64,000 bases of DNA. Origin: Mesonia ostreae (lineage in GTDB: Bacteria; Bacteroidota; Bacteroidia; Flavobacteriales; Flavobacteriaceae). The stretch is taken from contig NZ_JAVRBG010000005.1 of the NCBI RefSeq assembly GCF_031845265.1, positions 1 through 64,000 of the forward strand. Direction: 5' to 3'. The notes under the pieces were generated by a model. The model did no database searches, was not told where the DNA came from, and was given only the letters and a program-made list of their open reading frames with translations. This document shows, piece by piece, positions 34,434-42,612 of the stretch. Each line of letters opens with the position of its first letter. The first letter of the stretch is position 1. Made by a program: the position numbers and the translations under genes.

Positions 34434-34818
34434 TAATGAAGGAATTTTAAACAGTAAAAATAAACAATAAACCCTTATTAATAGCTTACATAGAACCAAA
34501 TTCCTAAGATTTTAAAATAGAATTGTATTTGTGTTCAAAGCGCATTTTTTAGATTCAATTTAGTAATTCAACTAGCCAGATTTAATTATTAGTTCACCTA
34601 TTTTATCCCATAATTTTAAAAGAACTCCCAGTTGGTATTTTCGATGTTTAGATATTTTGATTTTATTTTCATTACATAAATTAAGAACTTAACTAAAATA
34701 ACTTGGAAACTCCCTCCAAGTGATTTTAAATTGCACATATCAATTGAACTTAGAAAAGTTTAATGAACTATATCTTTTAATTATCTTTCTAAAAATTTAC
34801 ATTTGTTGAAAATCACTC
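34434..34818. other. gene-free AT-rich stretch before aroC
   Basis: Apart from the aroC promoter at its right end I see no gene, RNA or strong hairpin in these 385 bp. Confidence 0.5.
34775..34805 (+). promoter_or_regulatory. predicted aroC promoter
   Basis: TACATTTG (34798-34805) matches TAnnTTTG with TTTT (34775-34778) 19 nt upstream. The ATG at 34819 follows 13 nt later, so the leader is very short. Confidence 0.5.
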
Positions 34819-35886
34819 ATGGCAGGAAATTCTTTCGGAAATTTATTTAAACTCACCAGCTTTGGAGAATCCCACGGGGAAGCCTTAGGCGGTATAATTG
34901 ATGGTTGTCCCTCTGGAATTGCAATCGACTTTGATTTTATACAACAAGAATTAAAACGAAGGAAGCCGGGCCAATCTAAAATTGTCACGCAACGAAAAGA
35001 AGCCGATGAAGTGAAATTCTATTCGGGTATTTTTAAAGGCAGAACTACAGGAACTCCCATAGGTTTTGTGATTAAAAATACCAATCAAAAGTCTAAAGAT
35101 TACGACCATATTAAAGACGTCTATAGACCCAGTCACGCAGACTTTACTTACGACGAAAAGTATGAGAATCGCGATTATAGAGGAGGAGGTAGGTCTAGCG
35201 CGCGAGAAACCGTTTGTCGCGTTGTAGCAGGTGCTATCGCTAAGCTATTTTTAAAAAACATCAAAATTACAGCCTATACCAGTAGCGTTGGAAATATTCA
35301 GCTAAGGAAAGACGATCAAATTGATTATAAAGAAATCGAGCAGAATGTAGTGAGATGCCCCAATGCAGAGGTGGCATCAAAAATGGAAACCTTAATCACT
35401 TCCGTAAAGAAAGAAGGAGATAGCCTTGGCGGAATTATTTCTTGTGTCATAGAAAATGTTCCCACAGGATTAGGAGAACCCGTTTTTGATAAACTTCACG
35501 CCAATTTAGGAAAAGCCATGCTATCTATTAATGCTGTAAAAGGTTTTGAATATGGAAGTGGCTTTGAAGGTACAAAATTGAGAGGTAGCGTACATAACGA
35601 CATTTTTGATACCCACAAAAAGACAAAAACCAATTATAGTGGAGGCATTCAAGGAGGTATTTCTAATGGAATGCCTATTTACTTTAAAGTCGCTTTTAAA
35701 CCCGTAGCTACGATAATTCAGAAGCAAAATACAATCAATACAAAGGGCGAAGAAATAGAAATGCAAGGCAAAGGAAGACACGATCCTTGTGTTGTTCCTA
35801 GAGCTGTACCAATAGTAGAAGCAATGGCAGCTCTGGTTTTGGCAGATTTTATATTGTTACAACGAAGATTCAATTCAACTCAATAA
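34819..35886 (+). CDS. aroC: chorismate synthase
   Basis: AroC makes chorismate from EPSP with reduced FMN, the last shikimate step. The 355-aa protein shows the three family signatures: FGESHGEALGGIIDGCPSGI (residues of about 14-33), YRGGGRSSARETVCRVVAGA (about 122-141) and the C-terminal RHDPCVVPRAVPIVEAMAAL (about 321-340). Start MAGNSFGNLFKLTSFGESHG agrees with the family. It lies 9 nt before a symporter gene, which may share its transcript. Confidence 0.97.
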   Translation: MAGNSFGNLFKLTSFGESHGEALGGIIDGCPSGIAIDFDFIQQELKRRKPGQSKIVTQRKEADEVKFYSGIFKGRTTGTPIGFVIKNTNQKSKDYDHIKDVYRPSHADFTYDEKYENRDYRGGGRSSARETVCRVVAGAIAKLFLKNIKITAYTSSVGNIQLRKDDQIDYKEIEQNVVRCPNAEVASKMETLITSVKKEGDSLGGIISCVIENVPTGLGEPVFDKLHANLGKAMLSINAVKGFEYGSGFEGTKLRGSVHNDIFDTHKKTKTNYSGGIQGGISNGMPIYFKVAFKPVATIIQKQNTINTKGEEIEMQGKGRHDPCVVPRAVPIVEAMAALVLADFILLQRRFNSTQ

Positions 35887-35895
35887 AAGTATCAC

Positions 35896-37200
35896 ATGAA
35901 GAAATTAGCATTACACTGGCAGATATTAATAGGAATGGCTTTAGGGGTTGTTTTTGCATTGATATTAAGCAATTTTGAATGGGGAGCCGACTTTATTGGA
36001 GATTGGATAAAACCCTTCGGAACTATTTTTATCAATTCTTTAAAATTGATTGCCGTCCCATTAATCCTGGCTTCTTTAATTAAAGGAGTTTCCGATTTAA
36101 AAGATATTTCAAAGCTATCGCAAATGGGCGTTAGAACTATTGGAACCTATGTGATAACTACTATTATTGCTGTATCTATAGGATTAACAGTAGTAAATGT
36201 AGTAAAACCTGGAAGTACAATTTCAGAAGAAACCCGAGAAGAACTGGTAGCAAATTACGGCGGGGAAGCCGATTTAAAACGACAAGATGCCGAAAAGCAA
36301 AAAAATGCAGGTCCGCTGCAGGCTTTGGTAGACATCGTTCCTAGTAATATTGTGGGAGCTTCGTCTAATAACGCCAATATGTTACAGGTAATTTTCTTTG
36401 CTATTTTCTTCGGAATTGGACTTATTCTTATTCCTGAAAAAACGGCTGAACCGGTAAAAGCATTTTTTGATGGCTTTAACGAAGTTATACTTAAAATGAT
36501 AGATATAATCATGCTTGCGGCTCCCTATGGAGTATTTGCTTTATTGGCAGCACTGGTCGTCGAATCTCCAAGCGCCGATTTATTTGCGGCTTTAGCTATG
36601 TACGCTTTATGCGTAATTTCAGGATTATTATTGATGATAGGTGTGTATATATTGATCGTATGGATTTTTACTAAAAGATCACCTAAGTTTTTTTTGAACG
36701 GAATCTCGCCAGCACAATTATTAGCCTTCTCGACCAGTTCGAGCGCAGCAACTTTACCCGTAACGATGGAGCGCGTAGAGGAGCATTTAGGAGTGGAAAG
36801 GGAAGTTTCTAGTTTTGTGCTGCCTATTGGAGCAACGATTAATATGGACGGAACTAGTTTGTACCAAGCAGTAGCAGCTGTATTTATCGCACAAGCATTT
36901 GGGATGGATCTTTCTTTTGCCACCCAATTGGGAATTATTGCAACAGCAACATTAGCTTCTATAGGTTCTGCAGCAGTTCCTGGCGCGGGAATGGTGATGT
37001 TAGTAATTGTTCTAGCACAAGCCGGAATTCCTGAAGCAGGATTAGCCTTAATTTTTGCCATAGATAGACCTTTAGATATGTGCAGAACGACCGTAAATGT
37101 TACGGGAGATGCATCGGTATCTATGTTGGTGGCTAAAGCCGTAGGAAAATTAAGAGATCAACCTTTAGTGAAAAATTGGGATGATAATTATAAAAAGTAA
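35896..37200 (+). CDS. dicarboxylate/amino acid:cation symporter (DAACS)
   Basis: This 434-aa protein belongs to the GltP/DctA family of Na+- or H+-coupled carriers for glutamate, aspartate or C4-dicarboxylates. The reentrant loop AFSTSSSAATLPVTMERVEE (residues of about 276-295), the motif INMDGTSLYQAVAAVF (about 315-330) and the second hairpin SIGSAAVPGAGMVML (about 355-369) are clear, as is DRPLDMCRTTVNVTGDA. About eight membrane helices. The Arg in DMCRTTVNV favours acidic amino acids by family rules, but this is inference. Confidence 0.93.
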   Translation: MKKLALHWQILIGMALGVVFALILSNFEWGADFIGDWIKPFGTIFINSLKLIAVPLILASLIKGVSDLKDISKLSQMGVRTIGTYVITTIIAVSIGLTVVNVVKPGSTISEETREELVANYGGEADLKRQDAEKQKNAGPLQALVDIVPSNIVGASSNNANMLQVIFFAIFFGIGLILIPEKTAEPVKAFFDGFNEVILKMIDIIMLAAPYGVFALLAALVVESPSADLFAALAMYALCVISGLLLMIGVYILIVWIFTKRSPKFFLNGISPAQLLAFSTSSSAATLPVTMERVEEHLGVEREVSSFVLPIGATINMDGTSLYQAVAAVFIAQAFGMDLSFATQLGIIATATLASIGSAAVPGAGMVMLVIVLAQAGIPEAGLALIFAIDRPLDMCRTTVNVTGDASVSMLVAKAVGKLRDQPLVKNWDDNYKK

Positions 37201-37354
37201 TTTAAAAGTTTAGGTTTAAAAGTAGAAAAGAAGCTTGCACTTTATCGGAATTAAATTATATTTAAGCGTAATTATTTGTAAATAAAGTATTTAATTTATT
37301 GAAATGAAAGTTATTTAGAGATTTTTAATTATATTAAATCTTAAATAACTCTCT

Positions 37355-38146
37355 ATGAAACTTTTTAAACCCTCACTATTCTTTATTCTACTTTTAAGCA
37401 AGGTTTGTTTTTCTCAAGTTGGAATTAATACAGTTAATCCCAGCAACGCTTCGGTGTTAGATGTTAAAAGTTCTTCAAATAATATAACTTTTGGAGGATT
37501 CTTACCTCCAAGAGTCACTTTATCTCAACGAAATGATATTCCCGCGTCAAGCTCGGATGACGGAATGATTATCTTCTTAACAGAACCTGGTTTGCGCTGC
37601 TTGCAAATTTATAATGCACAGGAAGCCCAATGGGAAGATGTATATTGTATGCAAAACGATACGTTCGCTACTGTGTTGCAAGATTTTGATGGTAATACAG
37701 ATTGGACTTATACGAATACTCCGGCATTTTATAATGCAGGCAATGATGTTTGGGACATTGTAAACAACCTTATCCATATCAATAATTTTGGAGGTAACTT
37801 TTTAGGATGTAGAGATTTAAATAATACTAGTGGAGGAGGAGGTTTTGCTCATCGTATTTTATTTGAAAATGTAGATATTACTGGGCAGACGAACATAAAG
37901 CTAGCTTTTGATTACAATATTTACCAGTTTGATAATGCTGACGATGTAACATATGAAGTCTTTTATGATGATGTTTCTCAAGGGGAAATTATATTACTAG
38001 AAGGAAATGCTAATTTAAGCAGCAGCGGTACTGTTACTTTGAATATTCCAGATAACGTAAATTTTGTGAAGCTTACCTTAAGTATTTCACAAAATGGAGA
38101 TGATGACCAAGCTGGGTTTGATAATTTTAGAGTATTTCGAGAGTAA
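37355..38146 (+). CDS. secreted adhesin-like protein
   Basis: The 263-aa protein has a signal peptide (LFFILLLSKVCFSQ) followed by VGINTVNPSNASVLDVKSS, the opening typical of Bacteroidota surface proteins with phage-tail-fibre-like repeats. The rest (residues of about 100-263) is a beta-rich domain with TFATVLQDFDGNTDWTYTNT and IKLAFDYNIYQFDNADDVTY, resembling a jelly-roll carbohydrate-binding fold. No type IX secretion domain is present at the C-terminus. Ligand unknown. It is a single gene, convergent to the DCC-family gene. Confidence 0.8.
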   Translation: MKLFKPSLFFILLLSKVCFSQVGINTVNPSNASVLDVKSSSNNITFGGFLPPRVTLSQRNDIPASSSDDGMIIFLTEPGLRCLQIYNAQEAQWEDVYCMQNDTFATVLQDFDGNTDWTYTNTPAFYNAGNDVWDIVNNLIHINNFGGNFLGCRDLNNTSGGGGFAHRILFENVDITGQTNIKLAFDYNIYQFDNADDVTYEVFYDDVSQGEIILLEGNANLSSSGTVTLNIPDNVNFVKLTLSISQNGDDDQAGFDNFRVFRE

Positions 38147-38159
38147 TTTTTAAAAATAC

Positions 38160-38576
38160 TTATTCTATAAACTTTGCCTTCTCTTCAGGCGTAGGCATTC
38201 TACAAGTTTCTTTTTTTCCAAACCATTGGTAACGGTTTCTAGCAATGAGATCATAAACGCTGTCTCTAAAACCTTCTGGCAAGGGTAAAAAAATCCGCGA
38301 AAGCGAAACCACTCCACTTAAACGTTTAAAGATTTGTAATGCCGCTGTAGACTTGATGTAATAGGCTTCTCCCGGAATAATTAGGATCATCGAATCTATT
38401 TGAGACGTGTCAATTCCTCGTTCTGCCGTCAGCTTTTTACCGATATCACTTTGCAGAGAAGCAAAGACAAACTGATCTTTTTGATCTTTTTTGATAATAT
38501 AATCGATGGCGTTATTGCATAAGGTACACACACCATCAAAGAGAATTATTTTTTTATCCTTTGGGAGATTCTTCAT
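38160..38576 (-). CDS. thiol-disulfide oxidoreductase DCC family protein (DUF393)
   Basis: The 138-aa protein starts with the DxxCxxC motif (LFDGVCTLCNNAIDYIIK) that names the DCC family, with thioredoxin-like spacing of the two cysteines. The rest (KSTAALQIFKRLSG, DLIARNRYQWFGKK) follows the family. No signal peptide. Redox partner unknown. Its start overlaps the stop of mutS2 by one base, so the two are coupled. Confidence 0.92.
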   Translation of the reverse strand: MKNLPKDKKIILFDGVCTLCNNAIDYIIKKDQKDQFVFASLQSDIGKKLTAERGIDTSQIDSMILIIPGEAYYIKSTAALQIFKRLSGVVSLSRIFLPLPEGFRDSVYDLIARNRYQWFGKKETCRMPTPEEKAKFIE

Positions 38577-40759
38577 TATTTTTTAGCTCTTTGTACCAAT
38601 TCTACTTGTTCTAGCGGAACCGATGATGTAAACATTCCATAATTTATAATAGCTTTGCCTTTTTCGATTTTATCAATCGTACCTACAGATCTACTTCCTT
38701 CTAAGCGCACACGATCATCAATTTTAAAAGAAACTATTTTCTTTTCTGCGGCTTCTTTTTCCACTTTTTCCTGCTTTACCTTTTCCTCTTTCTTTTTTTG
38801 TCTAATTACTTTAATCTTGTTTACAGCCTCCTTTTGAATGGCTTCATCTTTTTTCTTTTTTTCTTGAGCTTTCTTTTTACTTTCCTTTTTTTTCTTTGAA
38901 TTCTCTATCGCAACCAGCTTTAAAAACTCAGCAATAAGATCTTTCTTTTTATTATTTCTGAAGAATTTATCGGCCAAATCATCAAACTTTTGTCCTAGAT
39001 AAATATGCTTTTGATTGGCATCATACAGTTCTTGAAAGCCTTCTAATTTTTGCTGAACTCGGGTATTGATCTCGTCTAGTTTTTGCTGCTCTTCAGAAGC
39101 TTTTAACTCCTTTTCTTTTAAACTGGATGTAGTTTTTGCCAACTTAGAGCGTTCTTGTTGTAGTTTGGCTATACTTTTATCAAATCTAATTTTTCCGCGT
39201 TCCACCTTCTTTTTAGACCGATTGATTAAACTATACGGAATTCCATTTTTTTGAGCGACCTCAAAAGTAAACGAGCTTCCGGCCTCGCCAAGATGTAACT
39301 TAAATAAAGGTTCTAATGTTTGTGAATCAAACAACATATTGGCGTTGCTAATGGCTTCGGTTTCTTGCGCCATTTTTTTAAGGTTGGCATAATGGGTAGT
39401 AATAATTCCGAAGGATTCTTTTTCAAAGAAAACCTCTAAAAATGTTTCGGCCAATGCTCCGCCCAATTCTGGATCACTGCCCGTACCAAATTCATCAATT
39501 AAAAAGAGGGTTTTGTCATCACATTTCCTTAAGAAATACTTCATATTTTTCAATCGGTATGAATAAGTACTTAGATGATTTTCAATACTTTGATTGTCAC
39601 CAATATCGGTTAAAATCTTATCAAAGAAACAAACTCTAGAGTATTCGTGCACAGGAATAAGTAAACCAGACTGCAGCATAACTTGCAATAATCCCACAGT
39701 TTTTAAAGTAATACTCTTACCACCAGCATTGGGACCCGAGATGACAATAATGCGATTGTCTTTTGCCAGTTTAATGCTTTGCGGATATGTTTTTTGATTC
39801 TTTTTTTTATTGTTTAAATAAAGTAGTGGGTGGTAGGCATCTCTTAAATCTACTTCTCTATCGTTGCTAAGTTTTGGCAACACCGCATTCATAGATTTCC
39901 CGTATTTTGTCTTAGCCGAAATAAGATCAATATCACTTAAAAGATTTTGATAATCTATTAATAATTCCCGGTAAGGCCTAATGATTTCGGTGAGTTTTTT
40001 GAGAATGCGATTTATTTCTTCCTTTTCTTCATATTCTAAATTGTTGAGCTCACGGGCATATCTTAACGTGTTCTCGGGTTGCATGTAAATAATACTCCCA
40101 GTTTTTGACGTTCCTAGAATTGAACCTTTAACTTTTTTTCGATACATCGCATTCACCGCCAAAACACGTATATTATCTACAACAGATTCTTTGATGTCAT
40201 CTAAATAGCCATAACCTTGATATTTAGATAAATCGCTAATAAAACTAGAGTTTATTTGTGAACGAACACTATTAATGGAACGCCGAACACTTTTTAATAG
40301 GGGAGAGGCATTGTCTTTAATCTCCCCAAATTTATCGATGACCAACTCAATATTCTCTGTAATTTCCTTTGTGAATTCTACTTCCTGTGTAGTTTTATAC
40401 AAACTAGGATAGATTTCTTTATATTTCTTAAAAAATAAAATATGGGAATTTGCAGTTTGAGAAATAGAAGAAATTCGTCTAAATCCCAAGAGCTCCAAAG
40501 TGGTATTTTCTATGGCTAGAAGTTTAATTTCAGTGGCAATAGGATCAAAACCGTGGTTGGGAATTTTAGCTTCCTGCAAGTCAGAAGAAAGATATTCTTG
40601 GGTTTGATACAAGGAAAATATAGCTTCTTGTTGGGAAGAAAAAGGTTTTAAATGCAAGGCTTTCTTTTTACCCAAGTTGGTGAGGCAATATTCCTCAACT
40701 TGTCTACAAACCGTAGTAAATTCTAAATCTTTTAAGGTCTTTTCTGTAATTTTTATCAT
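38576..40759 (-). CDS. MutS2-type ATPase lacking the Smr domain
   Basis: MutS2 is linked to suppression of recombination and, in Bacillus, to rescue of collided ribosomes. The 727-aa protein has the core and clamp (residues of about 1-290), Walker A GPNAGGKSITLKTVGL, Walker B TLFLIDEFGTGSDP and the ITTHYANLKKMAQET segment. After residue 500 comes a long coiled coil, then a Lys/Glu-rich stretch (residues of about 610-675, many KKK and KEE clusters) and a short beta-rich end (FKIDDRVRLEGSRSVGTIDK). The C-terminal Smr endonuclease domain of the about 780-aa Bacillus and Helicobacter proteins is missing, so any nicking must be done otherwise. Confidence 0.9.
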   Translation of the reverse strand: MIKITEKTLKDLEFTTVCRQVEEYCLTNLGKKKALHLKPFSSQQEAIFSLYQTQEYLSSDLQEAKIPNHGFDPIATEIKLLAIENTTLELLGFRRISSISQTANSHILFFKKYKEIYPSLYKTTQEVEFTKEITENIELVIDKFGEIKDNASPLLKSVRRSINSVRSQINSSFISDLSKYQGYGYLDDIKESVVDNIRVLAVNAMYRKKVKGSILGTSKTGSIIYMQPENTLRYARELNNLEYEEKEEINRILKKLTEIIRPYRELLIDYQNLLSDIDLISAKTKYGKSMNAVLPKLSNDREVDLRDAYHPLLYLNNKKKNQKTYPQSIKLAKDNRIIVISGPNAGGKSITLKTVGLLQVMLQSGLLIPVHEYSRVCFFDKILTDIGDNQSIENHLSTYSYRLKNMKYFLRKCDDKTLFLIDEFGTGSDPELGGALAETFLEVFFEKESFGIITTHYANLKKMAQETEAISNANMLFDSQTLEPLFKLHLGEAGSSFTFEVAQKNGIPYSLINRSKKKVERGKIRFDKSIAKLQQERSKLAKTTSSLKEKELKASEEQQKLDEINTRVQQKLEGFQELYDANQKHIYLGQKFDDLADKFFRNNKKKDLIAEFLKLVAIENSKKKKESKKKAQEKKKKDEAIQKEAVNKIKVIRQKKKEEKVKQEKVEKEAAEKKIVSFKIDDRVRLEGSRSVGTIDKIEKGKAIINYGMFTSSVPLEQVELVQRAKK

Positions 40760-40804
40760 AGCAATTTTCTACTTTCGTAGTTGTGCAAATTTAATGATAA
40801 TTTT

Positions 40805-41470
40805 ATGAACGTAAATATACCTAAGGCTTGGAAAGATAAATTAAATGAAGAATTTGATAAAGATTATTTTATAGACTTAGTTGCGTTTGTTAAAACAGCC
40901 TATAAAAACCATACCTGTTACCCAAAAGGAAAAGCTATTTTTGCCGCTTTTGAATACTGTGATTTTGAAGATTTAAAAGTAGTGATAATAGGACAAGACC
41001 CGTATCATGGCGCAAATCAGGCTAATGGTTTGTGTTTTTCGGTACAAGATGATATCGCTATCCCACCTTCTTTAATCAATATCTTTAAAGAAATAGAACA
41101 AGATTTAAAACTTCCTTTTCCCAAAACTGGAAATTTAGAACGATGGGCTAAACAAGGAGTTTTATTATTAAATGCAACCTTAACGGTGCAGGCACACGAA
41201 GCGGGAAGTCATCAAAAGCAAGGCTGGGAAAAATTTACAGATCAGGTGATTTCTACGATTTCAGAAAATAAAGAGGGAGTTGTTTTCTTACTTTGGGGCG
41301 GATTCGCTAAAAAGAAAATAAAATTAATTGATACCTCTAAGCATTATGTTTTAACCTCTGGACATCCATCGCCATTAAGTGCAAATAGAGGATATTGGTT
41401 TGGAAATAAACACTTTAGTGAAACCAATAAACTTTTAGAAAGCTTAGGTAAAACACCAATCGACTGGTGA
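40805..41470 (+). CDS. ung: uracil-DNA glycosylase
   Basis: Ung removes uracil from DNA. Start set at the ATG at 40805 (MNVNIPKAWKDKLNEEFD), giving 221 aa, the family length; an upstream start at 40781 would add eight residues. Signatures: VVIIGQDPYHGANQANGLCF with the catalytic Asp, ILLNATLTVQ-type core as VLLLNATLTVQAHEAGSHQ, and TSGHPSPLSANRGYWFGNKH with the leucine-loop His. It diverges from mutS2. Confidence 0.97.
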   Translation: MNVNIPKAWKDKLNEEFDKDYFIDLVAFVKTAYKNHTCYPKGKAIFAAFEYCDFEDLKVVIIGQDPYHGANQANGLCFSVQDDIAIPPSLINIFKEIEQDLKLPFPKTGNLERWAKQGVLLLNATLTVQAHEAGSHQKQGWEKFTDQVISTISENKEGVVFLLWGGFAKKKIKLIDTSKHYVLTSGHPSPLSANRGYWFGNKHFSETNKLLESLGKTPIDW

Positions 41471-41584
41471 TTACTTTACTTCATATTTATCGGTATCTAC
41501 CACATCTGTTTTATTTCTGCTGAATAGAAATAAGGCTAGATTGATAATAAGGAGACTTAATAAAACAATTAAAAATACAAACAT
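41471..41584 (-). CDS. 37-aa single-helix membrane peptide
   Basis: A short ATG-to-TAA frame encodes MFVFLIVLLSLLIINLALFL then FSRNKTDVVDTDKYEVK: one membrane helix and a charged tail, positive next to the membrane. Its stop begins one base after the ung stop on the other strand. Composition and topology fit a real small protein, but length alone cannot exclude chance. Confidence 0.4.
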   Translation of the reverse strand: MFVFLIVLLSLLIINLALFLFSRNKTDVVDTDKYEVK

Positions 41585-41610
41585 AACTATGCTCTTTATT
41601 CTGTAGATGT

Positions 41611-41631
41611 AAAAAAACCGCAAAGGTTGCG
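41611..41631 (-). terminator. weak terminator of the ppk1 operon
   Basis: On the minus strand CGCAA / TTGCG forms a short stem with a CCT loop, followed by G and seven T residues. It lies about 130 nt beyond the stop at 41758. Confidence 0.5.
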
Positions 41632-41757
41632 TCTATTTCATTAATTTTCTTTAGAATGTATGATTATTTTGCTGATGTTTATCTTTTTTTCTTCAGAGGA
41701 AGCGCTATTCACCTTATCCCATCTTGTAGCAGGTTCTACAAGTATGGTTAGTTACAA

Positions 41758-42612
41758 TTAGCTTACAGACTGACAAATATCTTCATAATCAGATTTTTGC
41801 GCAATCAAACCCAAATCATACAATTGGTTTTGAACGGTTAACACTTCTTCTGGCTTAATTTGTTTTTGACTCCATTCCGTTAAGTCTAACCATTTCAAAA
41901 TATCTTCTTCGTTTTGCTGATATCTCTCCGCAAGAAGCCGACTAATTCTAGGAATTTCTTTAAAATCTTTAGAAACGCCATTGATTACTTCTAGCATTTC
42001 TTTTAATTCCGTAGAATTTTTAGCTATAAATTGCTCTGTACTTACGATCATAAAACAAGGCCATGGCGTAGGACAATCTGCAATTCTTCTAAACGTACCA
42101 TTATCAACCAAAGGTTTGGTGGTAAAATGTTCCCACATAAAATATTGAGCCTCATCTTTTGGTAAAGCTTCTACAGCACCATCTAGATTATTTACTACTT
42201 CAAACTTTAAATTTTTAGGATCCCATTGCTGATATTTTGCATTAACGTAGGTCATAAGATGCGAACCAGAGCCATATCTACTAATTGCAGAAGTGGTTTT
42301 TTCCAAATCATTCATATGTTGATAGCTAGAATTTGCTGCCACATGAATTCCCCAGATAAGGGGAGAGGCGATATATTCTTGTATTATTTTAAACGGAGAA
42401 CCATCTTCTATTTCTTTAATAATTCCTTCCGTTAAGACTAAGGCTACATCAATTTCTTTAGCGTGCAAAGCTCTGCATAATTCTCCCGTGCCGCCGTCAA
42501 AATCTGTCCAAGTGACATCTAAATTTTGTTCTTTTAATAAACCTTTTTCTAAACAAATATGCCACGGAAAATTAAAATGTTCTGGTACTCCACCAACTTT
42601 TATTGATTTCAT
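41758..42612 (-). CDS. cytosolic substrate-binding-like protein (NMT1/SsuA type)
   Basis: The 284-aa protein has the type 2 periplasmic-binding fold of nitrate/sulfonate/thiamine-precursor binding proteins: IKVGGVPEHFNFPWHICLEKG at the start, DVTWTDFDGGTGELCRALHA (residues of about 32-51) and IDVALVLTEGI. There is no signal peptide and no lipobox, so it should remain in the cytosol, and no ABC permease or ATPase gene is near. It starts within the stop of ppk1 (ATGA overlap), so translation is coupled. It may be a ligand sensor or an enzyme like the THI5 group; the ligand is unknown. Confidence 0.82.
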   Translation of the reverse strand: MKSIKVGGVPEHFNFPWHICLEKGLLKEQNLDVTWTDFDGGTGELCRALHAKEIDVALVLTEGIIKEIEDGSPFKIIQEYIASPLIWGIHVAANSSYQHMNDLEKTTSAISRYGSGSHLMTYVNAKYQQWDPKNLKFEVVNNLDGAVEALPKDEAQYFMWEHFTTKPLVDNGTFRRIADCPTPWPCFMIVSTEQFIAKNSTELKEMLEVINGVSKDFKEIPRISRLLAERYQQNEEDILKWLDLTEWSQKQIKPEEVLTVQNQLYDLGLIAQKSDYEDICQSVS

